Source: Streptomyces vietnamensis (lineage in GTDB: Bacteria; Actinomycetota; Actinomycetes; Streptomycetales; Streptomycetaceae). From it: DNA of 64,000 nucleotides. The DNA is taken from the NCBI RefSeq assembly GCF_000830005.1, contig NZ_CP010407.1, positions 5,646,001 to 5,710,000 on the forward strand, given 5' to 3'. The position numbers were made by a program, and so were the translations under genes. The notes below the pieces were generated by a model that worked only from the letters and a program-made list of their open reading frames with translations, ran no database searches and was not told the DNA's origin. Shown here piece after piece: positions 1 through 8,703 of the stretch; position 1 is the stretch's first letter; each line of letters opens with the position of its first letter.

Positions 1-171
1 CGCCCTGGGAGAAGGCGTAGACGAGCCACCCGAGGAGGACGACGACCACGACGGCGCTGACCCAGCGGCCGTAGTGCCGCACGGGGATGGCCTTGATCGC
101 CTCGTAGGGGACGCCCGAGGGGGTGGGCCCGGCCGGAGCGGCGGCCGGGTCCTTGCTGATCTTGTCAGTCA
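1..171 (-). CDS. Amino-acid ABC transporter permease, N-terminal part (runs off window)
   Basis: Only the first 57 codons are present; the gene continues beyond position 1. The ATG at 171 follows a GAAGGG ribosome-binding sequence. The translation has a polar Ala/Pro-rich cytoplasmic start of about 35 residues and then a strongly hydrophobic stretch (VVVVVLLGWLVYAF), as expected for the first membrane segment of a permease. It starts 32 bases after the stop of a periplasmic-type amino-acid binding lipoprotein on the same strand, so it is read as the membrane subunit of the same importer. The diagnostic permease loop lies outside the window, so the assignment rests on the neighbour and the membrane start. 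Confidence 0.72.
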
Positions 172-203
172 TGACGACTGCCCTTCAGTGGTACGGGGAG
201 AGG

Positions 204-1166
204 TCACTTGCCGGCGTTGATCGTGGCCGACTTGACCGCGCTGCCCTCGACGTCCCACTTCTTCAGGACCTCCGCGTAGGAGCCGTCCTTGATGATCGCG
301 TCGAGCGCCTCCTTGACGGCGTCGCGCAGCTGGGTGTTGTCCTTCGAGACGCCGATGCCGAAGAGGCCGACGTCGCTCTGGTTGCCGACGACCTCGAAGT
401 CGTTGCCGCCGCCCGAGGTCTTCGCGATGTACGAGGCGACCGGGTAGTCGTTCAGGTCGGCGACCGCGCCGCCCGCCTTCACGCGGGTCTGGGCCTCGGC
501 GTCGGTGTCGAAGGCCTGGATGGTCAGCTTCTTGTCGCCGCACTTGGTGGCCTGCGCCTTGAAGGTGTCCTCGTAGATCGTGCCGCGCTGGACGGCCACG
601 GTCTTGCCGCAGAGGTCGTCGAGGGAGTTGACGCCCTGCGGGTTGCCCTTCTTGACGAGCAGGGAGACGCCGGAGCTGAAGTAGTCGACGAAGTCGATGC
701 CCTTGCCGATCTTCTTCCCGTTGTCGTCCAGGCCCTCCTGGCGCTTCTTGTTGTCCGTCATCGAGGACATGATCAGCTGCTGGCGGCCGGTGTAGATCGA
801 GGTGATCAGGCCGTCGAAGGTGCCCGAGACGAACTCGAGCTTGACGCCGAGCTGCTTGCTGAGGGCCTGCCCGAGGTCCGGGTCGACGCCGACGATCTTG
901 CCGCCGTCGGTGAACTCCATCGGGGCGTACGAGGCGTCCGTGCCGACCTTGATGACGCCCGACTTCTGGATGTCGGCGGGGAGCTTCGAGAAGAGCGGGG
1001 CCTTGCTCGCGGCGGCGGAGCCGGTCTCCTTGGTGCCGCCCGCGCTCTCGGTCTGGTCGCCACAGGCGGTCAGCAGCATCGAGCCGGCGACCGCGATGGC
1101 GGCGACCGCGGCAAGACGGGAGGTGCGGGTCTTGGCGGTCGTACAGCGCGTGGAGCGTGCGGTCAT
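204..1166 (-). CDS. Amino-acid ABC transporter substrate-binding lipoprotein (SBP_bac_3 type)
   Basis: A 320-residue extracellular binding protein that captures a polar amino acid for the neighbouring permease. The N-terminus has Arg/Lys residues, a hydrophobic stretch and the lipobox LLTAC, placing the lipidated Cys at residue 35. The mature part carries family landmarks: GTDASYAPMEF near the start of lobe 1, and EFVSGTFDGLITSIYTGR, typical of family 3 solute-binding proteins. The ATG at 1166 has a GGAGGA box eight bases upstream. It is the first gene of an operon reading leftward into the permease at 171. Ligand specificity cannot be read from the sequence; glutamine, glutamate or another polar amino acid are all possible. 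Confidence 0.88.
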   Translation of the reverse strand: MTARSTRCTTAKTRTSRLAAVAAIAVAGSMLLTACGDQTESAGGTKETGSAAASKAPLFSKLPADIQKSGVIKVGTDASYAPMEFTDGGKIVGVDPDLGQALSKQLGVKLEFVSGTFDGLITSIYTGRQQLIMSSMTDNKKRQEGLDDNGKKIGKGIDFVDYFSSGVSLLVKKGNPQGVNSLDDLCGKTVAVQRGTIYEDTFKAQATKCGDKKLTIQAFDTDAEAQTRVKAGGAVADLNDYPVASYIAKTSGGGNDFEVVGNQSDVGLFGIGVSKDNTQLRDAVKEALDAIIKDGSYAEVLKKWDVEGSAVKSATINAGK

Positions 1167-1701
1167 GGTCGGGTTCCTCCGGCGTGTGAGGGAGCTGCCA
1201 GGTGTCGCGTACGTCTCTTCGAGTGTCGCGACCTCGTGTGATTACGGCATCTTGCCATTCGGACTGCCACAAACCGACGGCCTCCGATGTCAAAATCGGA
1301 TAACGGGTGACCCCGAAATCGCGACAGGCCGGTACATCAAGGCCGGATCTTCTGCGGAATCTCTTCCCCCTCGCCGAAAAATCTGCGGTTCATCTCGCCA
1401 TTCGGACGAGTGGAAGGCCGCCAATCGGGTGCTCGAAGCATCTATCGGGACATCGGGTGACGTGTCGTTCTCCGTCCGCGTCCGGACGCACTCGGTATGA
1501 GTCGCGTCACCGAGCGGATATGGACTCGTCTGCGGTGCCGTCCGTCCGGTAAGAAGGATCCTTACACCCCTCATCCGGGGCTCAGGGCGCGTTGTGCGGC
1601 GCGCCCGCGCGGCTGCCAGACACGGCGGCCGCGGGACCCGCCCACCGCTCCACACCAGGAGCGGCCAACCCTCAAATGCAGCAGACTCAAGGGGTCACCC
1701 A
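1167..1701. other. Divergent intergenic region between the ABC importer and malic enzyme
   Basis: About 535 bases with no convincing gene on either strand; open frames here lack the usual G/C third-position bias and ribosome-binding sites. It must carry the promoters for both divergent genes. GC falls around 1240-1330. A perfect 10-bp palindrome AAGGATCCTT lies at 1554-1563, inside a looser inverted repeat. An AAGGGG ribosome-binding sequence precedes the malic enzyme start at 1702. Confidence 0.5.
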
Positions 1702-2910
1702 ATGGCAGCGGAAATCGTCAATCCTCACAACGACAGCGGTACGGAAGCTCCCGAGGAGCCCTTCGATCCCGTCTTCGCCCTTCACCGGGGCGGCAAGATG
1801 GCCGTGCAGGCCACCGTTCCCGTCCGGAACAAGGACGACCTGTCCCTCGCGTACACGCCCGGCGTCGCCAAGGTGTGCACCGCGATCGCGGAGCAGCCCG
1901 AGCTGGTCAACGACTACACCTGGAAGTCCCAGGTCGTCGCCGTCGTGACCGACGGCACGGCGGTGCTCGGCCTCGGCGACATCGGCCCGGAGGCCTCCCT
2001 CCCGGTCATGGAGGGGAAGGCGATCCTCTTCAAGCAGTTCGGCGGCGTGGACGCGGTCCCGATCGCCCTCGCCACCACGGACACCGACGAGATCGTCGAG
2101 ACCGTCGTCCGCCTCGCCCCGTCCTTCGGCGGAGTGAACCTGGAGGACATCTCGGCCCCGCGGTGCTTCGAGATCGAGCGCAAGCTCCAGGAGCGCCTCG
2201 ACATCCCCGTCTTCCACGACGACCAGCACGGCACCGCCATCGTCACCCTGGCGGCCCTGCGCAACGCGGCCAAGCTGACCGGCCGGACCCTCGGCGACCT
2301 GCGCGGTGTCATCTCCGGCGCCGGCGCGGCCGGTGTGGCCATCGCCAAGTTCCTCCTGGAGGCCGGCCTCGGCGACGTCGCCGTCGCCGACCGCAAGGGC
2401 ATCGTCAGCCGCGACCGCGAGGACCTCACGGACGTCAAGCGCGAGATCGCCGAGCTCACCAACAAGGCGGGCCTCAGCGGCTCCCTGGAGAGCGCCCTGG
2501 CCGGCGCGGACGTCTTCATCGGCGTCTCCGGCGGTACGGTCCCCGAGGCGGCCGTCGCCGCGATGGCCCCGAACGCCTTCGTGTTCGCCATGGCCAACCC
2601 GAACCCCGAGGTCCACCCCGACGTCGCGCACAAGTACGCGGCCGTCGTGGCGACCGGCCGTTCGGACTACCCGAACCAGATCAACAACGTCCTCGCGTTC
2701 CCCGGCATCTTCGCCGGCGCGCTCCAGGTCCGGGCCTCCCGGATCACCGAGGGCATGAAGATCGCCGCGGCCAACGCCATCGCGGACGTGGTCGGTGACC
2801 AGCTCGCCGCCGACTGCGTGATCCCGTCGCCGTTCGACGAGCGGGTCGCCCCGGCCGTCGCGGCCGCGGTCGCCGCCGCCGCCCGCGCCGAGGGCGTCGC
2901 GCGCCGCTGA
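1702..2910 (+). CDS. NAD(P)-dependent malic enzyme
   Basis: A 402-residue enzyme that decarboxylates malate to pyruvate with reduction of NAD(P), linking the TCA cycle to pyruvate and reducing power. Visible landmarks are LAYTPGVAKVC near residue 45, the acid/metal region VFHDDQHGTAIVTLAALRN, the dinucleotide-binding glycine run SGAGAAGVAIAKFL, and the conserved FAMANPNPEV and SDYPNQINNVLAFPG motifs. The length fits the short bacterial class without the C-terminal phosphotransacetylase domain. ATG 1702 was chosen over upstream starts because AAGGGG precedes it and homology-like sequence begins there. Whether NAD or NADP is used cannot be decided by eye. Confidence 0.93.
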   Translation: MAAEIVNPHNDSGTEAPEEPFDPVFALHRGGKMAVQATVPVRNKDDLSLAYTPGVAKVCTAIAEQPELVNDYTWKSQVVAVVTDGTAVLGLGDIGPEASLPVMEGKAILFKQFGGVDAVPIALATTDTDEIVETVVRLAPSFGGVNLEDISAPRCFEIERKLQERLDIPVFHDDQHGTAIVTLAALRNAAKLTGRTLGDLRGVISGAGAAGVAIAKFLLEAGLGDVAVADRKGIVSRDREDLTDVKREIAELTNKAGLSGSLESALAGADVFIGVSGGTVPEAAVAAMAPNAFVFAMANPNPEVHPDVAHKYAAVVATGRSDYPNQINNVLAFPGIFAGALQVRASRITEGMKIAAANAIADVVGDQLAADCVIPSPFDERVAPAVAAAVAAAARAEGVARR

Positions 2911-2916
2911 CGCGCT

Positions 2917-2981
2917 TCCGGTACGCCGAAGGGCCCTGCTCCTGTCCGAAAGGACCGGACGGGGCCCTTCGGCGTACCGGA
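2917..2981 (+). terminator. Terminator hairpin after malic enzyme
   Basis: Perfect 20-bp inverted repeat with arms 2917-2936 and 2962-2981 around a 25-base loop; the loop can itself fold on GTCC-GAAA-GGAC. It starts six bases after the malic enzyme stop. There is no U-tract, as is usual in Streptomyces. Confidence 0.85.
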
Positions 2982-3060
2982 GCGGTGGTACGGGGGTGGG
3001 GCGCGCGTCACAGTGAGGGGCGGTTCCGTCACGCACCCGCGGGCCCCTAGGGTCGTGGCC

Positions 3061-4026
3061 ATGTTCGCTGCCTACGCTGCCCGAATCGACCGCGACCAGC
3101 CCCTGAACGGCCTCGAATTGGGCGAACGCCCCGAGCCCGAGGCGCGTCCCGGCTGGACCACCGTCACCGTCAAGGCCGCCTCGCTCAACCACCACGACCT
3201 GTGGTCGCTGCGCGGGGTCGGACTGCCCGAGGAGAAGCTGCCGATGATCCTCGGCTGCGACGCCGCCGGCATCGACGAGGACGGCAACGAGGTCGTCCTG
3301 CACTCCGTCATCGGCCAGACGGGTCACGGCGTGGGGCCGAACGAGCCCCGCTCCATCCTCACCGAGCGCTACCAGGGCACCTTCGCCGAGCGCGTCACCG
3401 TCCCCTCCTGGAACGTGCTGCCCAAGCCGAAGGAGCTTTCCTTCGAGGAGGCCGCCTGCCTCCCCACCGCCTGGCTGACCGCGTACCGCATGCTCTTCAC
3501 CAACGCCGGCGTGCGGCCCGGGGACTCCGTGCTCGTGCAGGGCGCGGGCGGCGGCGTCGCCACCGCCGCGATCGCCCTCGGCAAGGCGGCCGGCCTGCGG
3601 GTCTTCGCCACCAGCCGCGACGAGGCCAAGCGCAAGCGGGCCGTCGAGCTCGGCGCCGTCGAGGCGTACGAGCCGGGGGCGCGGCTCCCGCAGCGGGTGG
3701 ACGCCGTCATCGAGACCGTCGGCGCGGCCACCTGGTCGCACTCGGTCAAGTCGCTGCGGCCCGGCGGCACGCTCGTCATCTCGGGCGCCACGAGCGGCGA
3801 CCGGCCCTCGCACGCCGAGCTGACCCGGATCTTCTTCCTGGAACTGAAGGTCGTCGGCTCGACGATGGGCTCCAAGGACGAACTGGAGGACCTGCTGTCG
3901 TTCTGCGCGGCGACGGGCCTGCGGCCGGTGATCGACGAGGTCCTGCCGCTGGACCGGGCGCGCGAGGGCTTCGAGAAGATGGCCTCCGGCGAGCTCTTCG
4001 GGAAGATCGTCCTGAAGACCTCCTGA
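3061..4026 (+). CDS. Zinc-independent MDR-family quinone oxidoreductase/alcohol dehydrogenase
   Basis: A 321-residue medium-chain dehydrogenase/reductase. The N-terminal GroES-like half includes VKAASLNHHDLWSLRG and LGCDAAGIDEDGNEV. The Rossmann half begins at VLVQGAGGGVATAAIALGKA, a glycine-rich NAD(P) site of the GxGGVA type. The Cys cluster for a structural zinc is absent, pointing to the quinone oxidoreductase/crotonyl-CoA-like branch rather than classical zinc alcohol dehydrogenases. The start at ATG 3061 gives a standard N-terminus. It stands alone on the plus strand after the malic enzyme terminator. The substrate is unknown. Confidence 0.85.
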   Translation: MFAAYAARIDRDQPLNGLELGERPEPEARPGWTTVTVKAASLNHHDLWSLRGVGLPEEKLPMILGCDAAGIDEDGNEVVLHSVIGQTGHGVGPNEPRSILTERYQGTFAERVTVPSWNVLPKPKELSFEEAACLPTAWLTAYRMLFTNAGVRPGDSVLVQGAGGGVATAAIALGKAAGLRVFATSRDEAKRKRAVELGAVEAYEPGARLPQRVDAVIETVGAATWSHSVKSLRPGGTLVISGATSGDRPSHAELTRIFFLELKVVGSTMGSKDELEDLLSFCAATGLRPVIDEVLPLDRAREGFEKMASGELFGKIVLKTS

Positions 4027-4131
4027 CTGACCTCTTGATACGGGACGGTTGTCCTGATGGGATCTCCGGCACGCGAAACGTGAACATCACTCACCTTGTC
4101 GTGTCACCTTGCCGTGCCGGAGGCCTCCTTG

Positions 4132-5553
4132 TTGCGAACCACCCTCGCGGCGACCGTCGTCGTCGCCTCGCTGCTCGCCCCGACCGCCGCGAGCGCGGAG
4201 CCCGCCGCCGGGGCGGATGCCGCCGCCGGGGCGGAGGCCGCTGCCCGGGCGGAGACCGGCGGTGACGCGATACCCGCCCTCACCGACTCCCGCGGCCGGG
4301 TCCTCACCCTGCGCGGCTGGAACCTCGCGGACAAGTCGCACAGCGGCGACGCCGCCCTCTCCGGGATCACCGAGAGGCACTTCCGGGACATGCGGGCCAA
4401 GGGCTACAACACGGCCCGGCTCCTCGTCTTCTGGGACGACCTGGAGCCCCGCCCCGGCCAGTACAGCCAGTCGTACCTCCGCAAGATCGAACGGGTCCTG
4501 GACTGGGCGGCGAAGTACGACGTCAAGGTTGTCCTCGACGCCCACCAGGACGTCTTCGGGCCCGCGTTCGGCTCGCGGGGCGTGCCCGCCTGGGCCACCA
4601 GGACCGACGGGCTGCCCTTCACCCCGCACCCCGACGACTGGTTCTCCGAGTACTTCGAGCCCGCCGTCCAGCGCGCCTTCACCCACCTGTACGAGGACGA
4701 GGACCTGCAGCGCGCCCAGGCCCGCATGTGGCGGGTGCTCGCCGACCGCTTCGGGGACCACCCGGCCGTGCTCGGCTACGACCCGATCAACGAGCCGATG
4801 GGCGAGCTGCGCGAGGGCGAGGACCTGGCGACCGCCGCCCGGCGCATCGAACGGGACCAGATCACCCCGATGTACAACCGGATCGCGGACGCGATCCGTT
4901 CGGTCGACAAGCGCGGGTGGCTCTTCGTCGAGCCGACCCCCATCGTGGGCGAGGGCGTGCCCACCGGCCTGGGAAGGATCGACGACCCGAAGGTGGTCTA
5001 TGCCCCGCACTTCTACAACGGCGCGATGGAGGCGGGCGGCGACTACGACCCGTCGGCCGGCTGGATCGAGAACTACGAGGCGGCGGTCACCCAGTACCCC
5101 AAGGAGTACAAGGTCCCCGTGGTGGTGGGGGAGTGGGGGCCGCTCAACAACTCCCTTCCGAACATGAACCGTTTCTACCGCGAGGCCATGGCCTCGCTCG
5201 GCCGGTACAGCTCCGGCTGGATGGGCTGGGAGTGGTGCTACGGCGGCGGCTACTGCGCCGTGGACGCCACCGGGGCCTTCCGCGCGAACAAGGAGCTGAC
5301 CGCCGAGCCGTACGCGGAGGCGGTCGCGGGCACGGTCCGCTCCGCGTCGTACGACCCGGAGGCCGGGGCCTACCGCCTCTCGTACGACTCCGCCGGCCGG
5401 CGCGGCTCCCGCGTCACCGAGCTCTCCCTGCCGCCCGGCGACTGGCGGGTGACCGCCCACGGCGGCGCACTGGTCCTCCGCAAGGACCGGGGCAGGGCCT
5501 GGATCCTCGCGTCCCCGAACACCCGGGTGACGATCACGGCAACCCGAGGCTGA
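4132..5553 (+). CDS. Secreted glycoside hydrolase family 5 (endoglycosylceramidase-like)
   Basis: Secreted TIM-barrel glycosidase of about 473 residues. With TTG 4132 as start (GGAGG at 4119-4123, eight bases away) it begins with a clear Sec signal peptide ending near TAASA. An Ala/Glu-rich linker with AAGADAAAG-type repeats precedes the barrel. GH5 features: RGWNLADKSH at the first strand, DAHQDVFG, the acid/base Glu in DPINEPMGE, and the nucleophile Glu in VVVGEWGPLNN. The C-terminal 80 residues form a small beta-rich domain of the kind found in endoglycoceramidases. Glycolipid substrate is an inference from this architecture; another beta-glucoside is possible. A TTG at 4129 is an alternative start. 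Confidence 0.82.
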   Translation: MRTTLAATVVVASLLAPTAASAEPAAGADAAAGAEAAARAETGGDAIPALTDSRGRVLTLRGWNLADKSHSGDAALSGITERHFRDMRAKGYNTARLLVFWDDLEPRPGQYSQSYLRKIERVLDWAAKYDVKVVLDAHQDVFGPAFGSRGVPAWATRTDGLPFTPHPDDWFSEYFEPAVQRAFTHLYEDEDLQRAQARMWRVLADRFGDHPAVLGYDPINEPMGELREGEDLATAARRIERDQITPMYNRIADAIRSVDKRGWLFVEPTPIVGEGVPTGLGRIDDPKVVYAPHFYNGAMEAGGDYDPSAGWIENYEAAVTQYPKEYKVPVVVGEWGPLNNSLPNMNRFYREAMASLGRYSSGWMGWEWCYGGGYCAVDATGAFRANKELTAEPYAEAVAGTVRSASYDPEAGAYRLSYDSAGRRGSRVTELSLPPGDWRVTAHGGALVLRKDRGRAWILASPNTRVTITATRG

Positions 5554-5587
5554 CGACCCCACCGGGCCGGGCCCGAGCCCGGCCGGG

Positions 5588-5790
5588 GCCTGCGCTTGGC
5601 CAGGGTCTGCGCTTGGCCGGGGCCTGCGCTTGGCCGGGGTCTGCGCTCGGCCGAGCTCTGCGCTTGGCCCGGGGCCTGTGCTGGGCCAAGGGCCCGCCCT
5701 CGGCCGGGGCCCCGTGCTCGGTTCGGGGTCTGCGCTTGGCTTGGGCCCTGCGCTCGGCCGGGCCCCGGGCTCGGCCGGATTCGCGCCCGG
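5588..5790. repeat. Imperfect 17-bp tandem repeat array
   Basis: A run of degenerate units close to CTGCGCTTGGCCGGGGT. TGCGCT cores recur at 5591, 5608, 5625, 5642 and 5659, exactly 17 bases apart, then with drifting spacing to about 5790. It fills the gap between the convergent GH5 and PadR genes and has no protein-coding signal. Confidence 0.8.
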
Positions 5791-5833
5791 CCCGGGCGCA
5801 TCGGCTCGGGCGGCGCGGCCCGCCCGGGCCTGC

Positions 5834-5895
5834 GTCGCCGGGTGCTCGCGCCTCCTGGGTCTGCGTCGCCGGGTGCTCGCGCCTCCTGGGTCTGC
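5834..5895. repeat. Perfect 31-bp direct tandem duplication
   Basis: Two identical 31-base units at 5834-5864 and 5865-5895, containing GGGTGCTCGCGCCTCCTGGG. They abut the PadR gene stop at 5909, so they lie just downstream of that gene and may be part of its 3' end. Confidence 0.88.
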
Positions 5896-5908
5896 GCCGT
5901 CCGGCCCG

Positions 5909-6796
5909 TCAGGCTTTTCTCTCGGGGTCCAGCAGGGCCGTGATGCGGAGGGCCGCCGTCGACAAGTGGTGGCGGGTCTCCGTCAGTTGGTCCTGGGTCA
6001 CCCCGTGGTCGCGGGCCGCGTCGCGGATCTCGTCGCGGAAGCGGTCGAGGAGCCGGTCGAGGTCGCGGGTCGGGTCGCCCGTGCCCGCCGTGTCCCGGGC
6101 CCACTCCGGCGCCTCGGCGGAGAACGGCGCCTCCTGCGAGGCGGCCTTCGGGTGGGTCGTGTCCGCCACCAGGTCACCGAGCTGGGCCGTGATGCCCGAG
6201 ATCCCCTCCCAGACCCCCTTGGGCCAGTCGCCCCGCGAGAACCGGTCCTGGACCTCGTCCTGCACCTGCTGGGCGATCCGCTGGAACTCCTTCGCCTGGC
6301 GCCGCGCCGACCGGGCCTCCTCGCGGGCCTCGCGGGCCTGCTGCTTCCACTCCTGCTTGAACCGGCGCATCTCCTCCTTGGCCTCGGCGAACGAGGAAGG
6401 ATCCACCGTGCGGTTCTGTCCCGCGGCCGCGCGCATCTCGCTGCGCACCCGCCCGGCCGCGCCCCGCACGTCGTCGCGGATCTCCGCCGCCAGCTCCGAG
6501 ACCGATTCGCGGATCTCCCGCTCCAGGTCGTCCAGTTCGGCGCCGCGCCCGGCCAGCTCGGCGCGGCCGGCGTCGGTGATCGAGTAGACCTTGCGGCCCC
6601 CCTCGCTGGCGTGCGTGACGAGACCCTCGGCCTCCAGCTTGGAGAGGCGCGGGTAGACCGTGCCCGCCGAGGGTGCGTACAGCCCCTGGAAGCGCTCTTC
6701 GAGGAGCCTGATCACCTCGTACCCGTGGCGCGGGGCCTCGTCGAGCAGCTTGAGGAGGTACAGGCGGAGGCGTCCGTGCGCGAAGACGGGCGGCAT
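5909..6796 (-). CDS. PadR-family transcriptional regulator with long C-terminal extension
   Basis: A 295-residue regulator. Residues 1-90 form a typical PadR winged helix (LRLYLLKLLDEAPRHGYEVI, then GTVYPRLSKLEAEGLV and GRKVYSITDAGRAEL). PadR proteins usually have about 110-180 residues; here the rest is a long charged, probably coiled-coil region (EEMRRFKQEWKQQAREAREE) followed by a helical tail. It follows a DUF4097 gene with one base between stop and start, so the two are co-translated. The likely target is the palindrome upstream of the operon at 7737-7770, giving autoregulation; that is inference. PadR/DUF4097 pairs are common in actinobacteria and are linked to envelope responses. Confidence 0.88.
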   Translation of the reverse strand: MPPVFAHGRLRLYLLKLLDEAPRHGYEVIRLLEERFQGLYAPSAGTVYPRLSKLEAEGLVTHASEGGRKVYSITDAGRAELAGRGAELDDLEREIRESVSELAAEIRDDVRGAAGRVRSEMRAAAGQNRTVDPSSFAEAKEEMRRFKQEWKQQAREAREEARSARRQAKEFQRIAQQVQDEVQDRFSRGDWPKGVWEGISGITAQLGDLVADTTHPKAASQEAPFSAEAPEWARDTAGTGDPTRDLDRLLDRFRDEIRDAARDHGVTQDQLTETRHHLSTAALRITALLDPERKA

Positions 6797-6797
6797 G

Positions 6798-7706
6798 TCA
6801 GAGCACCTTTCCGGTCGCGGAGGGAGCGGACGAAGGGGCGGTGGACGAGGAGGCGGCGGACGAGGAGGCGGCTTCGCCGTCCTCCTCGGGCTCGGGGCGG
6901 CGGAGCAGGGCGATGGAGCCGGAGACGGTCGTCGCCTTGAGCGTGCCCCGGCCCGAACCGAGGGTGCCGGTGATGGACTTGGCGCCCCACTGGCCTCCCA
7001 CCCGCAGGTCCTCGAAGGCGTTCGACACGGCGCCGCTCGTGGTGCTCGCCTCGACCCGGGCGTCGGCCGGGTGCGGGAGGCGGATGGCGACCTCGCCCGA
7101 GACGCTGGTGAGCCGGATGTCGGCGGGCGGCCCGTCGAGCCGGGCCGGGTCGAGGTCGATGACCATGTCGCCGCTGACCGTGTCGGCCTTCACGGAGGAG
7201 CCCGCGCCCTCGATCACCGTCACGTCGCCGGTCACGGAGTTGACGCGCAGCGCGCCGGTGACCGACTGGGCCTCCAGGTTCCCCGAGACGCTCTCGGCGC
7301 GGACCGGGCCGGAGAGCCCGAGGAGGGTGGTGTCGCCCGTGACGCCGCGCACCTCCGTACGCCCTCTGATCCCGCTGACGACCGCCTCGGCTCCGACCAC
7401 GCCCACCTCGACGTCGATGCCCGCGGGGACGGCGACGGAGACGACGGCCCGGCGGCGCCGGTACTCCTTGCGCTCGAACCACTTGAGGATGCTCTTCCAG
7501 TGCAGGTCCTCGTAGGTCACGGTCAGCGTGGAGCCGTCCTGCGTCACGATCAGCGGCGGACCCTCGATCTCGGAGATCTCCAGCCGGGTGGAACTCTCGT
7601 CCGTCCCCACCACGTTCACCGTGCCGTTGACGATGCGGACCTGCAGAAGTGTCACCGGCTCGGCCGGAGCCAGCTTCGTCGGCTCGGTGACGGACCACTC
7701 TGTCAT
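6798..7706 (-). CDS. DUF4097-family beta-helix/adhesin-like protein
   Basis: A 302-residue protein made largely of short repeated beta-strands of the form VxVxxVTGDVxV (for example SVTGALRVNSVTGDVTVIEG), the hallmark of DUF4097 proteins. Residues 50-90 hold a less regular region with KWFERKEYRRRR. There is no signal peptide or membrane segment, so it is probably cytoplasmic. ATG 7706 is preferred over one eight codons upstream because GGGAGG lies eight bases before it. It is the first gene of an operon with the PadR regulator and may act as its sensor or partner; that role is not shown by the sequence. The tail is Ser/Ala-rich. Confidence 0.82.
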   Translation of the reverse strand: MTEWSVTEPTKLAPAEPVTLLQVRIVNGTVNVVGTDESSTRLEISEIEGPPLIVTQDGSTLTVTYEDLHWKSILKWFERKEYRRRRAVVSVAVPAGIDVEVGVVGAEAVVSGIRGRTEVRGVTGDTTLLGLSGPVRAESVSGNLEAQSVTGALRVNSVTGDVTVIEGAGSSVKADTVSGDMVIDLDPARLDGPPADIRLTSVSGEVAIRLPHPADARVEASTTSGAVSNAFEDLRVGGQWGAKSITGTLGSGRGTLKATTVSGSIALLRRPEPEEDGEAASSSAASSSTAPSSAPSATGKVL

Positions 7707-7736
7707 GGTGCTGACCTCCCGTATCGGCAACGCAAC

Positions 7737-7770
7737 ATATCGCGTTTCTCGATAGACACGATATATCGCG
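7737..7770. promoter_or_regulatory. Candidate PadR operator upstream of DUF4097-padR
   Basis: ATATCGCG occurs twice in the same orientation, at 7737-7744 and 7763-7770, 26 bases apart. The second copy is part of a perfect palindrome CGATATATCG (7759-7768). The AT-rich block stands out from the surrounding 70+% GC and lies 30-65 bases before the DUF4097 start, where a promoter is expected. PadR regulators commonly bind such ATAT-containing palindromes at their own promoters; direct binding is inferred. Confidence 0.6.
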
Positions 7771-7866
7771 GTCTTGCGAAGTCAACCCCGACCCAACCCC
7801 GACTCGACCCTGACAGGGAGGGGGTGATAAGGGTCGTATGTGGACGAATTGGCCTAGCGTGGGGCC

Positions 7867-8682
7867 ATGAACGCGACATCCGGACCGCACTCCGCCGGAG
7901 CCCTGCTGCTCTGCCGCGCCGAACCTTCCGCGGTCCGGCCGCCCGCCCAACTCCTACGGGAACGGCTGCTCCTCGCCCCCGCGGGAGCCGAATGGAGCGT
8001 GCTCGTACCGGAGGGGAAGCCCTGGCTGCACGGCGGGGAGCCCGTCGAACAGGTCGTCACCGGCTGGGCCACCGCCCTCGCCGTCCCGGCCGCGGGACGG
8101 CCCGTCGTCGCGCTCTGGTGGGACCGCGACCGGGCCGGTCTCACGCTCGCCGCCGGCTTCCGCCGTACGGTCGGCTACACCTGGCTCGCGGACGGCACCC
8201 CCGTCGGCGAGGACGAGGCCATGCGCACCTTCGCCGACCGGCTCGCCCTCGATCCCGTCCTGGACGTGCAGGCCCTCGAACCGCTCACCGAGCCCGACCC
8301 GGACGCCGACGCCCGCACCCGGCTCCTCGGCGTCGTCGCGGTCCTCGCCCGCGCCGGGCTCGCGCTGCCCACCGGAATCGTCCCCGGCGAGACCGCCGAC
8401 CGGCTCCGCTCCGCCGCCCTCGCCCAGGGCGCCGAGCAGGTCGACGGCTCGGGTCGGCCGCATGCCGTACGCACGGAGCTGGATGCGGTGGAGGCCGGTC
8501 CCCTCGGCCCGTACCTGCGCGGCCCCCACGCGCGCGTACTGGGCGGGGCGCAGCTCCTCCTGGGGGTGCCGCTGCTGTTCTGGGGCGCCGGCCGGCGCAG
8601 CGGCGGCTGGGCGACGGCCGGGGCGCTGCTCGTCGCGCACGGTGCGCTCGGGCTCGCCCACGACCGGCTGCGGGAGCGGTGA
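7867..8682 (+). CDS. Conserved hypothetical protein with C-terminal membrane hairpin
   Basis: A 271-residue protein of unknown function with strong Streptomyces codon bias. The first 200 residues look soluble and contain VVALWWDRDRAGLTLAAGFRR and a Pro/Asp-rich linker (EPDPDADART). Near the C-terminus two hydrophobic stretches (VLGGAQLLLGVPLLFWGAG and WATAGALLVAHGALGLA) could form a membrane hairpin. ATG 7867 has no clear Shine-Dalgarno sequence. A TAGCGT hexamer at 7855-7860 would fit a -10 box for a leaderless transcript. It runs divergently from the PadR operon. Confidence 0.72.
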   Translation: MNATSGPHSAGALLLCRAEPSAVRPPAQLLRERLLLAPAGAEWSVLVPEGKPWLHGGEPVEQVVTGWATALAVPAAGRPVVALWWDRDRAGLTLAAGFRRTVGYTWLADGTPVGEDEAMRTFADRLALDPVLDVQALEPLTEPDPDADARTRLLGVVAVLARAGLALPTGIVPGETADRLRSAALAQGAEQVDGSGRPHAVRTELDAVEAGPLGPYLRGPHARVLGGAQLLLGVPLLFWGAGRRSGGWATAGALLVAHGALGLAHDRLRER

Positions 8683-8703
8683 CCCCGCAGCCGGAGGGGG
8701 TTC

